In this document: positions 1-7,331 of the stretch, piece after piece | How positions within the stretch are numbered: position 1 is the stretch's first letter | How the letters are laid out: the number at the start of each line of letters is the position of its first letter | Origin: JBFHES01 sp041584015 | GTDB taxonomy: Bacteria; Bacteroidota; Bacteroidia; Bacteroidales; M50B96 | Direction of reading: 5' to 3' | Assembly: GCA_041584015.1 (NCBI GenBank) | Contig: JBFHES010000204.1 | Location: 1 to 8,375 of the forward strand | DNA: 8,375 bases | Notes under the pieces: generated by a model | The model's database searches: none | The model's input: only the letters and a program-made list of their open reading frames with translations | What the model was told of the DNA's origin: nothing | Program-made: the position numbers and the translations under genes

Positions 1-1
1 A

Positions 2-589
2 ATTTGTGGTGTTCCATTAGCCGAAGGCTTAAAAGAGCATCAACGTTTTCCTGAGCCAATTGTAACTCCAACAACCAAAGCTACAGAAGGACACGATGAA
101 GACATATCGAAAGAAGAGATTCTAAAACAAGGTATTGTCTCCGCTGAAGACTATGCACTTTTGGAGAAGTATACCAAAGAATTATTCCAGCGCGGTAGCG
201 AAATAGCTGACAAGATGGGCTTAATCCTCGTTGATACAAAATATGAGTTTGGTAAAAAAGACGGAAAGATTTATTTGATTGATGAAATTCACACACCAGA
301 TTCATCACGCTATTTCTACAAAGAAGGATACGAAGAAAGATTTGCAGCTGGTGAAAACCAAAAGCAGCTTTCAAAAGAATTTGTGCGTGAGTGGTTAATG
401 GAAAATGGATTCCAGGGAAAAGAAGGACAAGAAGTTCCGACCATGACTGATGAGTTTATTAACCAGGTTTCTGAGCGTTACATTGAGCTTTACGAAAGTA
501 TTACAGGCGACAAGTTTGTAAAAGCAGATATTGCAGATGTACAAAACCGAATTGATAAAAACGTAAATGAGTTTCTTGCTACATTATAA
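2..589 (+). CDS. purC: Phosphoribosylaminoimidazole-succinocarboxamide synthase (SAICAR synthase), 3' part
   Basis: PurC joins CAIR and aspartate using ATP to make SAICAR, a cytosolic step of de novo purine synthesis. The frame is open from base 2 and gives the last 195 residues; the N-terminal ATP-binding part lies outside the window. Visible family motifs are HDEDIS at fragment residues 31-36, LILVDTKYEFG at 74-84 (matching the SAICAR synthetase signature with D-x-K-x-E-F-G) and IDEIHTPDSSRY at 93-104. Its stop is TAA, followed closely by a hairpin terminator, so it is the last gene of its transcript. A TTG at 161 could be mistaken for a start, but conserved PurC sequence continues upstream of it in the same frame, so the gene is truncated only by the window edge. 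The next gene converges on it from the other strand. Identification is secure from the motifs. Confidence 0.95.
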   Translation: MCGVPLAEGLKEHQRFPEPIVTPTTKATEGHDEDISKEEILKQGIVSAEDYALLEKYTKELFQRGSEIADKMGLILVDTKYEFGKKDGKIYLIDEIHTPDSSRYFYKEGYEERFAAGENQKQLSKEFVREWLMENGFQGKEGQEVPTMTDEFINQVSERYIELYESITGDKFVKADIADVQNRIDKNVNEFLATL

Positions 590-613
590 AAAGTAATAAT
601 CAAGAATATAGTT

Positions 614-646
614 AAGAGTCATGCATTTTTGTATGACTCTTTTTTT
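614..646 (+). terminator. Rho-independent terminator of purC
   Basis: A 10-bp stem (AGAGTCATGC at 615-624 paired with GTATGACTCT at 631-640, one G-T wobble) with the 6-nt loop ATTTTT is followed by a T-run to 646. It starts 25 nt after the purC stop. On the minus strand the base after the stem is only TTAAC, so it looks poor as a terminator for the converging glycosyltransferase gene and mainly serves purC. Confidence 0.8.
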
Positions 647-662
647 AACCTCACTAAGTCAG

Positions 663-1628
663 CTAAAAGTTAGCTTCTTTCCGCTTAAGATTTTTAATCA
701 AGTATATTGGTCGTTGTCTGGTTTCTTCAAGGTTTTTCCCAAAATAAACCGATAGAATAGCTACCAGCAAGAACAAAATGGAAAAGGCAACAGACTGAAA
801 CAACACAATGGTTGTATAACCTGACGGAGGTTTCTCTCCAAAGAAATAGGTATAAAGCGTAACTCCGCCAATTAGGATCGTAAACAAAATAAACACCACC
901 GAAATAACCAGAGATAAACGCAGTGGCTTATTCGAGAATGAGAAAAGTGCATTTAGGGTTAGCTGAAATAATGATCTGTAGGAATAGTTCGATTCACCAA
1001 ATTTTCTGGCATCAGCCTTATATTCCAATGTAATCTTCGGAAAGCCAATGGCCTGAATATATCCACGCAAAAAGCGATTCCTCTCACGAAAATTATTCCG
1101 AAGAATATCGGCCACCCTGGCAGAAATACAAAAAAAGTCGGAGCTGTTTTCCTCAAACTCAAAAACCGACATATGGTTCAGCAGCTTATAAAATCGCCTC
1201 GACATCCATTGTTTCATTTTCGAATGGTCGGCGCGAGCACTTCTGCTCATAAGGATTATATCATACGCTTGATGCTGCTCAGCTAATATCTCAGGGATCA
1301 TGCTTGGCGGGTGCTGTAGGTCAGCATCCAGACAAATAATTGAATCGCCGGTTGCAACATCAATTCCAGCAATCATGGCTGCCTCGTGTCCATAATTTTT
1401 TGAGAACTCCATGGCACAATGCGAAATATTGGCATCTTGCTTACTTAGAATTTCTTCATCAACTATACGCTGGCTACCATCAACGCTTCCATCGTTCACC
1501 CATAACACCTCAAAGTTAAGGTCAGGTAATGCTTGCAAAACACCTCGCAAGGTTGTCCAAAAATTCGCCAAACCATCTTGTTCATTATAAATGGAAACGA
1601 CAATACTAACCTTCTTGTTATCATGCAT
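663..1628 (-). CDS. Family 2 glycosyltransferase, DPM1/GtrB/ArnC-like, with two C-terminal membrane helices
   Basis: A 321-residue protein with a cytosolic GT-A domain followed by a membrane anchor. Motifs seen: VSIYNE near residues 11-16, the nucleotide-binding VNDGSVDGS at 44-52, FSKNYGHEAAMIAGID at 75-90, the metal-binding DADLQHPP at 101-108, RNRFLRGY at 183-190, KFGESNYS at 209-216, two hydrophobic helices at about 238-260 and 274-296, and RPIY at 306-309. This order matches enzymes that move a sugar from a nucleotide donor to polyprenyl phosphate (dolichol-P-mannose synthase, GtrB, ArnC). The sugar cannot be read from the sequence. The ATG at 1628 is chosen because an in-frame TGA lies a short way upstream with no other good start between; no Shine-Dalgarno is visible. 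The stop is TAG, with another in-frame TAG and then TGA soon after. The gene is transcribed alone, convergent with purC and divergent from pheT. It may supply lipid-linked sugar to the ArnT-like enzyme encoded just after pheT (inference). Confidence 0.9.
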   Translation of the reverse strand: MHDNKKVSIVVSIYNEQDGLANFWTTLRGVLQALPDLNFEVLWVNDGSVDGSQRIVDEEILSKQDANISHCAMEFSKNYGHEAAMIAGIDVATGDSIICLDADLQHPPSMIPEILAEQHQAYDIILMSRSARADHSKMKQWMSRRFYKLLNHMSVFEFEENSSDFFCISARVADILRNNFRERNRFLRGYIQAIGFPKITLEYKADARKFGESNYSYRSLFQLTLNALFSFSNKPLRLSLVISVVFILFTILIGGVTLYTYFFGEKPPSGYTTIVLFQSVAFSILFLLVAILSVYFGKNLEETRQRPIYLIKNLKRKEANF

Positions 1629-1699
1629 AAGTGCCAGGTTTTGTGCTTTAATCTTTCGAAATCAAATTAATCTGAATTGCCATTCTCATGGCCAATTTT

Positions 1700-1707
1700 C
1701 AAAAGTA
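1700..1707 (-). promoter_or_regulatory. Candidate -7 box for the GT2 glycosyltransferase gene
   Basis: Read on the minus strand this is TACTTTTG, an exact match to the Bacteroidetes -7 consensus TAnnTTTG, about 70 bp upstream of the ATG at 1628. TTG triplets lie upstream on the same strand, but at 15 and 25 bp spacing instead of the usual 19-21, so the -33 element is unconvincing. The same octamer faces the other way at 1866-1873. The rest of the 271-bp region between the two genes shows no ORF or strong hairpin that I can see. Confidence 0.4.
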
Positions 1708-1842
1708 ATTGTATGATAAAAGCAAAGATATTCAATAATGCTGAATATATACAAATCATCAACAATAAGATAAGCTGGTAATCGAAGGTGGGTAAATGCT
1801 TTTAGCCAGTTTGATCAATAGCTTAGCCAAGTATTTATTTAG

Positions 1843-1873
1843 TTCCTATAAACTTAAAAATTCATTACTTTTG
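1843..1873 (+). promoter_or_regulatory. Candidate promoter of the pheT operon
   Basis: TACTTTTG at 1866-1873 exactly matches the Bacteroidetes -7 consensus TAnnTTTG. A TTC at 1843-1845, 20 bp upstream, could be a degenerate -33 TTG. Transcription would begin near 1880, giving a leader of roughly 20 nt before the pheT ATG. That is too short for a T-box or an attenuation peptide, and none is seen. No Shine-Dalgarno is present; the bases before the ATG are A-rich (gtagaaaa), as is common in this phylum. Confidence 0.5.
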
Positions 1874-1899
1874 CCATTCGGAAAAAATGCTGTAGAAAA

Positions 1900-4356
1900 A
1901 TGAAGATTTCATATAATTGGCTTAAAGAATACATTGATATAGATATGGATACCAATAAGGTATCTGAAGTGCTAACCGACATAGGTTTGGAGGTTGAGGG
2001 GCTGGAAACTTACGAATCGATAAAAGGCGGACTGGAAGGTTTTGTAATCGGTGAAGTAATCACTTGCGAAAAACATCCAAATGCAAAAAAGTTATCCCTA
2101 ACCACAGTTAATGTTGGAGGTGCAGATCTGCTGAATATTGTTTGTGGTGCACCTAATGTGGCGGCCGGACAAAAAGTGGTGGTTGCAACTGTTGGCACAA
2201 CCATCTATAGCGACGACGAAAGTTTCAAAATTAAAAAATCAAAGATCAGAGGTGAAGAGTCCTTTGGTATGATTTGCGCCGAAGACGAGCTTGGCTTAGG
2301 AAAAGGACACGATGGAATTCTCGTGCTAGATGCAGATGCCAAGGTTGGAATGCTTGCCAAGGATTTCTTTAACATTAGCAGCGATACCATTTTCGAAATT
2401 GGCTTAACACCCAACCGTGTTGATGGATCATCGCATTACGGTGTGGCACGCGATTTAGCAGCCTACATATCGCAAAATCAAAAAGTAAATTTACGCAAGC
2501 CTATTGTAGCAAATTTTAAAATCGATACAGCTGAAAACCCTATTCAGGTAGAAGTAGAAAACAAAGAAGCTTGTCATCGCTACTCTGGATTAACCATCTA
2601 TGGCATTAAAGTTTCCGAGTCGCCGGAATGGCTTAAAAACAGATTACAATCCATTGGGTTATCACCAATAAATAACATTGTTGACATTACCAATTTTGTT
2701 CTACACGAGCTTGGACAACCATTACACGCCTTTGATGCAGATAAAATTAAAGGAAACAAGGTTGTTGTTAAAACGCTTCCTAAGGACACGCCATTCACAA
2801 CACTCGATGAAGTGGAAAGAAAATTATCAGGCAACGACCTGATGATTTGCAATGAATCGGAAGCCATGTGTATTGCAGGCGTTTTTGGCGGGATTGGCTC
2901 TGGTGTTGTTAATGACACTACAAATATTTTCCTCGAAAGCGCTTATTTCAATCCGGTATCTGTTCGAAAAACAGCAAAATTTCATGGCCTCAATACCGAC
3001 GCATCATTCCGATTTGAGCGTGGTACAGATCCAAACATTACCGTATATGCGCTAAAACGTGCTGCTTTGTTAATTCAAGAATTAGCTGGTGGAACAATCA
3101 ATTCAGACATATTTGATTACTACCCGGAACCAGTTCAGGACTTTAAAATAAAAGTATCCTATGCAAATGTTGATCGTTTGATTGGAAACAAAATTGAGAA
3201 AGAAACCATCAAGCATATTCTGGAAGCGCTGGAGATTAAAATTGTTAACGAGACCGAAGAAGGTATTACCGTTTTAGTTCCTCCTTACCGCGTAGATGTG
3301 CAACGCGAAGCAGATATTATTGAGGAGATCTTGCGTATTTATGGCTACAACTATGTAACCATGAGCAAGCATGTTAACAGCACCATAACACATTATAAAT
3401 CGCCGGATGAGCATAAGATGAAGAACATGGTTGCTGATATGTTTGCAGCCAATGGCTTTAATGAGATGATGTGTAATTCTTTGACTAAAGCTGCTTATTA
3501 CACTGATCTGGAAACAATGCCCGCTGAAACGCTGGTTAAAATTTTCAACCCATTAAGCCAGGATCTGAATGTTATGCGCCAAACATTGTTGTTCGGCGGA
3601 CTGGAAACAATTGCCTATAACGCAAACCGTAGAAATGCCGATTTAAAATTATTTGAATTTGGGAACTGCTATTTCTATCACAAAGATAAAGACGTAACAG
3701 AACCTGTGAGAAAGTACGAACATGAGCAACGTACAGCAATTTTCATCACGGGTAATAAGAACCCCAATAATTGGATTACTCAAGAGCAGCCCTCAAGCTT
3801 TTATGAAATAAAGACATATGTTGATATGCTGTTCTCGCGACTGGGTTATTCGGCTGCGCGTTTCGAGGTTTCCGAAATCAGCAATGAGATTTTTGCAGTG
3901 GGTCTGGAATACAAGCTTAACAAGAAAACATTAGTTAGTTTTGGAATTGTAAGCAATGGCCTTACAAGTAAATTCGATATCGAAAATGAGGTTTATTACG
4001 CTGAGATCAATTGGGATATAGTGTTCAAATACTTGCGTAACCATAAAGTAAGTTTCACCGAATTATCAAAATTCCCGGAAGTAAAACGCGACCTTTCAAT
4101 GATTGTTGATAAGCAGCTAAAGTTTGAACAACTTCAAAAAGTTGCATTTAAAACTGAAAAGAAATTACTACGACACATTAATATCTTCGACGTGTTTGAA
4201 GGCAAAAACATTCCGGAAGGCAAGAAATCTTATGCAGTAAGTTTCTACTTGCAGGATGCAACAAAAACACTGAACGATAAATATATTGACAAAGTTATGA
4301 ATGGTTTAATTAAAGCATTTGAACGAGAATTAGATGCCGAGATTAGAAGCAGTTAA
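1900..4356 (+). CDS. pheT: Phenylalanyl-tRNA synthetase beta subunit
   Basis: The large subunit of the cytosolic alpha2-beta2 PheRS, which attaches phenylalanine to tRNA-Phe. At 818 residues it has the usual full length. Domains in order: N-terminal MKISYNWLKEYI; OB-fold tRNA-binding domain at about 40-150 (GEVITCEKHPNAKKL, CGAPNV, KIRGEESFGMICAEDELGL); linking motif LTPNRVDGSSHYGVARDL at about 169-186; B3/B4 editing domain at about 210-395 (VDITNFVLHELGQPLHAFD, GVFGG, RFERGTDP); B5 at about 405-480, ending in PPYRVDVQREADIIEEILR; a catalytic-like core at about 485-705 (NPLSQDLNVMRQTLL, LKLFEFGN); and the FDX-ACB anticodon-binding domain at about 720-818 (LSKFPEVKRDLSMIVD). No domain is missing. 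pheS is not adjacent, so the alpha subunit must be encoded elsewhere, an arrangement that also occurs in other Bacteroidetes. It heads an apparent operon with a membrane glycosyltransferase and pgi. The ATG at 1900 starts right at the family N-terminus. Confidence 0.98.
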   Translation: MKISYNWLKEYIDIDMDTNKVSEVLTDIGLEVEGLETYESIKGGLEGFVIGEVITCEKHPNAKKLSLTTVNVGGADLLNIVCGAPNVAAGQKVVVATVGTTIYSDDESFKIKKSKIRGEESFGMICAEDELGLGKGHDGILVLDADAKVGMLAKDFFNISSDTIFEIGLTPNRVDGSSHYGVARDLAAYISQNQKVNLRKPIVANFKIDTAENPIQVEVENKEACHRYSGLTIYGIKVSESPEWLKNRLQSIGLSPINNIVDITNFVLHELGQPLHAFDADKIKGNKVVVKTLPKDTPFTTLDEVERKLSGNDLMICNESEAMCIAGVFGGIGSGVVNDTTNIFLESAYFNPVSVRKTAKFHGLNTDASFRFERGTDPNITVYALKRAALLIQELAGGTINSDIFDYYPEPVQDFKIKVSYANVDRLIGNKIEKETIKHILEALEIKIVNETEEGITVLVPPYRVDVQREADIIEEILRIYGYNYVTMSKHVNSTITHYKSPDEHKMKNMVADMFAANGFNEMMCNSLTKAAYYTDLETMPAETLVKIFNPLSQDLNVMRQTLLFGGLETIAYNANRRNADLKLFEFGNCYFYHKDKDVTEPVRKYEHEQRTAIFITGNKNPNNWITQEQPSSFYEIKTYVDMLFSRLGYSAARFEVSEISNEIFAVGLEYKLNKKTLVSFGIVSNGLTSKFDIENEVYYAEINWDIVFKYLRNHKVSFTELSKFPEVKRDLSMIVDKQLKFEQLQKVAFKTEKKLLRHINIFDVFEGKNIPEGKKSYAVSFYLQDATKTLNDKYIDKVMNGLIKAFERELDAEIRSS

Positions 4357-4381
4357 TCATACTACTCAAGACATAAAAGCC

Positions 4382-5899
4382 ATGAGAATACTTTCCATTG
4401 TTATTGGAGCACTGCTGTTTTTATCAATTGCCATTCAGGTTGGATACCGCATTGGTGAGGAACAAATAAAAGTCTGGGACGAAAGCAGTAGCGCCAGAAA
4501 TGCGGTAATTATGCTGGCAGACCAAAGTTACTTAATGGTTGAAACAGCGGAAGGTCGTGTCCCTGATCACAAGCCACCATTCCAACTTTGGCTGAAGGTA
4601 TTATCATTCAAAATATTTGGCGTTAATGAATTTGCTGTTCGTTTCCCTACACTTATTTCGGCACTGCTAACCGCCGCTTTACTTTGGTTCTTTTGTGCTG
4701 TCTGGCTCCGAAAAATTTGGTTAGGCAATATTGTGCTGTTGCTCATATCAACCACCTGGGGCTATATGGGCTACCATGTAGCGCGGCATGGAGATCCTGA
4801 CACCTTGCTTACCTTTGAAGTGCTGGTCTATAGTATTTTCTACTTCCTGTTTTTGGAGAAATACCCGGAAGGCCGATGGAAGTATCTTATATTTACTGGT
4901 CTTGCCTTGGTGATTGCCATTCTTACAAAAAGCATTGCAGGACTGGCACCGGTTGCAGGATTAGCCGTATATACAATCACTCAACGAAAAGGCTGGCTTG
5001 CTCTAAAAGACTACCGATTCTATTTGGTTGGTTTAGGTTCGCTGGCTTTAGCCTTAAGCTATTTCTTTATCCGAGAGCTTTTCGACACGGGTTATCTGAA
5101 AGATGTGTATGAACAAAACTTTTCTGTGTTGACTAAATACCCGGGAACTCCAAAGCATCCGGAATTTTCATTTTACATTAATTACCTCTGGACGATAGCA
5201 TTCAAACCATATTTTTATTTTGTTCCGCTAATCATCGTTCCGCTTGTGTTTGGAAATAACAATCAAATTAAGCGCGTGATTTTGTTCGCTTTTTTATGTG
5301 CAGGAATCTTCCTGCTTGGACAATCATCGGCGTTGATGAAGAACGAATGGTACATTGCTCCTATCTACCCATTCCTGTGGCTTCTTGCCGGAGCTGGAAT
5401 TTATGGTACGGCTGAATTTATTATTCAGTTTGCTGGATCTCATCAACTAAGGATTGGCATAGCGGCAATTTTCGGCATCGCTCTAATTGCCATCGCTGCG
5501 CCTAAGTATCAGAAAATATTTAAGAAAAATCTCAGCAAATCATACGCAAGTAATCCAATCTATGAACCAGAGCGTGAAGGGAATTTCTTTAGAAGTCTAA
5601 AAGCCGCCAAACCTGAAGTCAAGAGCTTCAAAATAATCTCGAACCAGGCACAGCGTTCTACTGACTTTTATGTGCAGAAATACAAATATGTAGACGGAAC
5701 AAAAGCCACCATCTACTTGCAAAATAAATTACCCGCAATTGCTATTGGTGACACCATTATGGCCTGCTCGCCCAAAATAAAGGAGCAGATTGAAACAACA
5801 TTCAATTACGAGATTGTATACAACGACAGATATTGCAACTTATATTATATAAGCGATTCAATTAGCTCTATACCAATACCAGCCATTGACTCGGAATAA
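4382..5899 (+). CDS. ArnT/PMT-like integral membrane glycosyltransferase (GT-C fold)
   Basis: A 505-residue polytopic inner-membrane protein resembling the ArnT/dolichol-P-mannose mannosyltransferase group, which takes a sugar from a polyprenyl-phosphate carrier and transfers it on the periplasmic side. Seen: a first helix at 1-20, then a loop with WDES at 32-35 (acidic residues where the family has its catalytic Asp/Glu), HKPPFQLWL at 63-71, RFPTLISALLTAALLW at 87-102, HVARHGDPDTLLTF at 132-145, ILTKSIAGLAP at 180-190, NEWYIAPIYPFLWLL at 321-335, about ten further helices up to about 373, and a C-terminal hydrophilic domain at about 375-505. The sugar and acceptor (lipid A, glycan or protein) cannot be told. 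An in-frame ATG at 4334 would overlap pheT by 23 nt and add 16 polar residues before the first helix; I prefer the ATG at 4382, 25 nt after the pheT stop, because the helix then starts at the N-terminus. pgi follows 11 nt after its stop, so the three genes are probably co-transcribed. Confidence 0.85.
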   Translation: MRILSIVIGALLFLSIAIQVGYRIGEEQIKVWDESSSARNAVIMLADQSYLMVETAEGRVPDHKPPFQLWLKVLSFKIFGVNEFAVRFPTLISALLTAALLWFFCAVWLRKIWLGNIVLLLISTTWGYMGYHVARHGDPDTLLTFEVLVYSIFYFLFLEKYPEGRWKYLIFTGLALVIAILTKSIAGLAPVAGLAVYTITQRKGWLALKDYRFYLVGLGSLALALSYFFIRELFDTGYLKDVYEQNFSVLTKYPGTPKHPEFSFYINYLWTIAFKPYFYFVPLIIVPLVFGNNNQIKRVILFAFLCAGIFLLGQSSALMKNEWYIAPIYPFLWLLAGAGIYGTAEFIIQFAGSHQLRIGIAAIFGIALIAIAAPKYQKIFKKNLSKSYASNPIYEPEREGNFFRSLKAAKPEVKSFKIISNQAQRSTDFYVQKYKYVDGTKATIYLQNKLPAIAIGDTIMACSPKIKEQIETTFNYEIVYNDRYCNLYYISDSISSIPIPAIDSE

Positions 5900-5910
5900 A
5901 ATTTAATCTG

Positions 5911-7257
5911 ATGGAAAAAATTAAAATAGACTACACCAAGTGTTTTGATTACTATAATGGTGGCGACTTTGCAAAAGCACACGCCAACTGTCAAACACAA
6001 ACGAAAGTATTACATGATCAATCCGGAAAAGGAAACGAATTTCTGGGTTGGGTAGATTTACCTGCTTCCATCACTGAAACAGAAATTGATGACATTAATG
6101 CTGTAGCAAATAACTTTAAAGCTAAGGTTGACTATGTTGTGCTGATTGGAATCGGTGGGTCTTATCTGGGATCACGTGCGGTTATTGAGGGACTCTCAAA
6201 TTCATTTGTAAACTTCAGGAAAAACGCTGATACTCCTCAAATACTCTACGCTGGTCATAACATTTCGGAAGATTATCTCTCAGAACTCACCTCCTTTCTT
6301 AAAGGTCAGAAATTCGGCATTGTTGTTATTTCTAAATCAGGAACCACCACCGAACCAGCAATTGCTTTTCGCCTTTTAAAAGAATTACTGGCTAAGCAAG
6401 TAAGTGCTACTGAGCTAAAGGATTTAATTGTTGCCATTACCGATAAAACCAAAGGGGCTTTAAAAACAACTGCAACACAGGAAGGCTATAAAACCTTCAT
6501 CATTCCTGATAATGTAGGTGGTCGTTTTTCGGTATTAACGCCCGTTGGATTACTTCCGATTGCCATTGCCGGATTCGACATTAGCCAGTTGATTAAGGGA
6601 GCTGTTGCTATGCAAAAAGAAACAGCAGCTGATGTTCAGTTCGAAAATAACTTGGCGGCGCAATATGCCGTAATCAGAAATGTACTTTACCAAAACGGCA
6701 AAACCACCGAGATAATGGTAAACTACCAACCCAAGCTGCATTACGTTGCAGAATGGTGGAAACAGCTTTATGGAGAAAGTGAAGGCAAAGAAAATAAAGG
6801 TATTTTTCCGGCTAGCGTCGACTTCACTACTGATCTGCACTCCATGGGTCAATACATTCAGGACGGAACCCGTAACTTATTCGAAACCGTACTAAGCATA
6901 GAATCACCAGAAAAAAACCTTGTGGTACCGAGAGATGAAAAAGACTTGGACAAGCTAAATTACATCGCAGGCAAACGTATTGATGAGGTAAATAAAATGG
7001 CTGAGTTAGGAACAATGCTTGCCCACCTTGATGGTGGCGTTCCGAATATAAAAATAAGTATCCCGAAATTAAATGAATACTATCTGGGCCAGTTAATCTA
7101 CTTTTTTGAAAAAGCTTGCGGTCTGAGCGGTTACATGTTAGATGTTAATCCGTTTGATCAACCGGGTGTTGAAGACTATAAACGTAATATGTTTGCATTA
7201 TTGGGCAAACCAGGATTTGAAAAAGAAACGGCAGCAATTAATGAAAGAATAAAATAA
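5911..7257 (+). CDS. pgi: Glucose-6-phosphate isomerase
   Basis: Cytosolic enzyme interconverting glucose-6-phosphate and fructose-6-phosphate in glycolysis and gluconeogenesis; fructose-6-phosphate also feeds amino-sugar and mannose nucleotide synthesis. The 448-residue length matches the short bacterial form (as in Bacillus), not the roughly 550-residue E. coli form. Seen: IGIGGSYLGSRA at 79-90, the phosphate-binding SKSGTTTEP at 141-149, signature 1 DNVGGRFSVLTPVGLL at 200-215 with R205, YGESEGKE at 287-294 containing the catalytic Glu (E289 by alignment of GES-G-K with the MESNGK of rabbit PGI), DLHSMGQ at 308-314 with the ring-opening His H310, and signature 2 GYMLDVNPFDQPGVEDYK at 407-424 ending in the conserved K424. 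All key residues are present, so it should be active. It is the last gene of the pheT run, 11 nt after the ArnT-like gene, and is followed by a strong hairpin terminator. The upstream ATTTAATCTG has no Shine-Dalgarno sequence. Confidence 0.98.
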   Translation: MEKIKIDYTKCFDYYNGGDFAKAHANCQTQTKVLHDQSGKGNEFLGWVDLPASITETEIDDINAVANNFKAKVDYVVLIGIGGSYLGSRAVIEGLSNSFVNFRKNADTPQILYAGHNISEDYLSELTSFLKGQKFGIVVISKSGTTTEPAIAFRLLKELLAKQVSATELKDLIVAITDKTKGALKTTATQEGYKTFIIPDNVGGRFSVLTPVGLLPIAIAGFDISQLIKGAVAMQKETAADVQFENNLAAQYAVIRNVLYQNGKTTEIMVNYQPKLHYVAEWWKQLYGESEGKENKGIFPASVDFTTDLHSMGQYIQDGTRNLFETVLSIESPEKNLVVPRDEKDLDKLNYIAGKRIDEVNKMAELGTMLAHLDGGVPNIKISIPKLNEYYLGQLIYFFEKACGLSGYMLDVNPFDQPGVEDYKRNMFALLGKPGFEKETAAINERIK

Positions 7258-7275
7258 GCTCCATCAAAGAGCGAC

Positions 7276-7311
7276 AAAAAACGGGAACCTGCTTTGGGTT
7301 CCCGTTTTTTT
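7276..7311. terminator. Bidirectional Rho-independent terminator between pgi and the MgsA-like gene
   Basis: A GC-rich 8-bp stem (CGGGAACC at 7282-7289 with GGTTCCCG at 7297-7304) and a 7-nt loop are extended by six A's on the left and seven T's on the right. Both strands therefore read as stem plus U-tract. It lies 18 nt after the pgi stop and 20 nt after the stop of the converging minus-strand gene, so it can end both transcripts. Confidence 0.9.
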
Positions 7312-7331
7312 ATATCTAAAAAATTTCAGAC

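Noticed and set aside
81..374. Minus-strand 97-codon open frame opposite purC
   Set aside because: It lies wholly antisense to conserved PurC motifs, and its translation has no recognisable domain.
161..589. A separate 142-residue gene starting at TTG 161
   Set aside because: The frame is open to the left edge and the upstream codons encode conserved PurC sequence (HDEDIS), so this is an internal TTG.
1629..1899. Small RNA, riboswitch or T-box leader before pheT
   Set aside because: No strong hairpin, terminator or T-box-like sequence is visible, and the promoter-like box leaves only a leader of about 20 nt.
2598..2918. Minus-strand 106-codon open frame within pheT
   Set aside because: It is antisense to the conserved B3/B4 domain of pheT; the frame is a by-product of pheT codon use.
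6550..6852. Minus-strand 100-codon open frame within pgi
   Set aside because: It overlaps the PGI active-site region in antisense and has no recognisable protein features.
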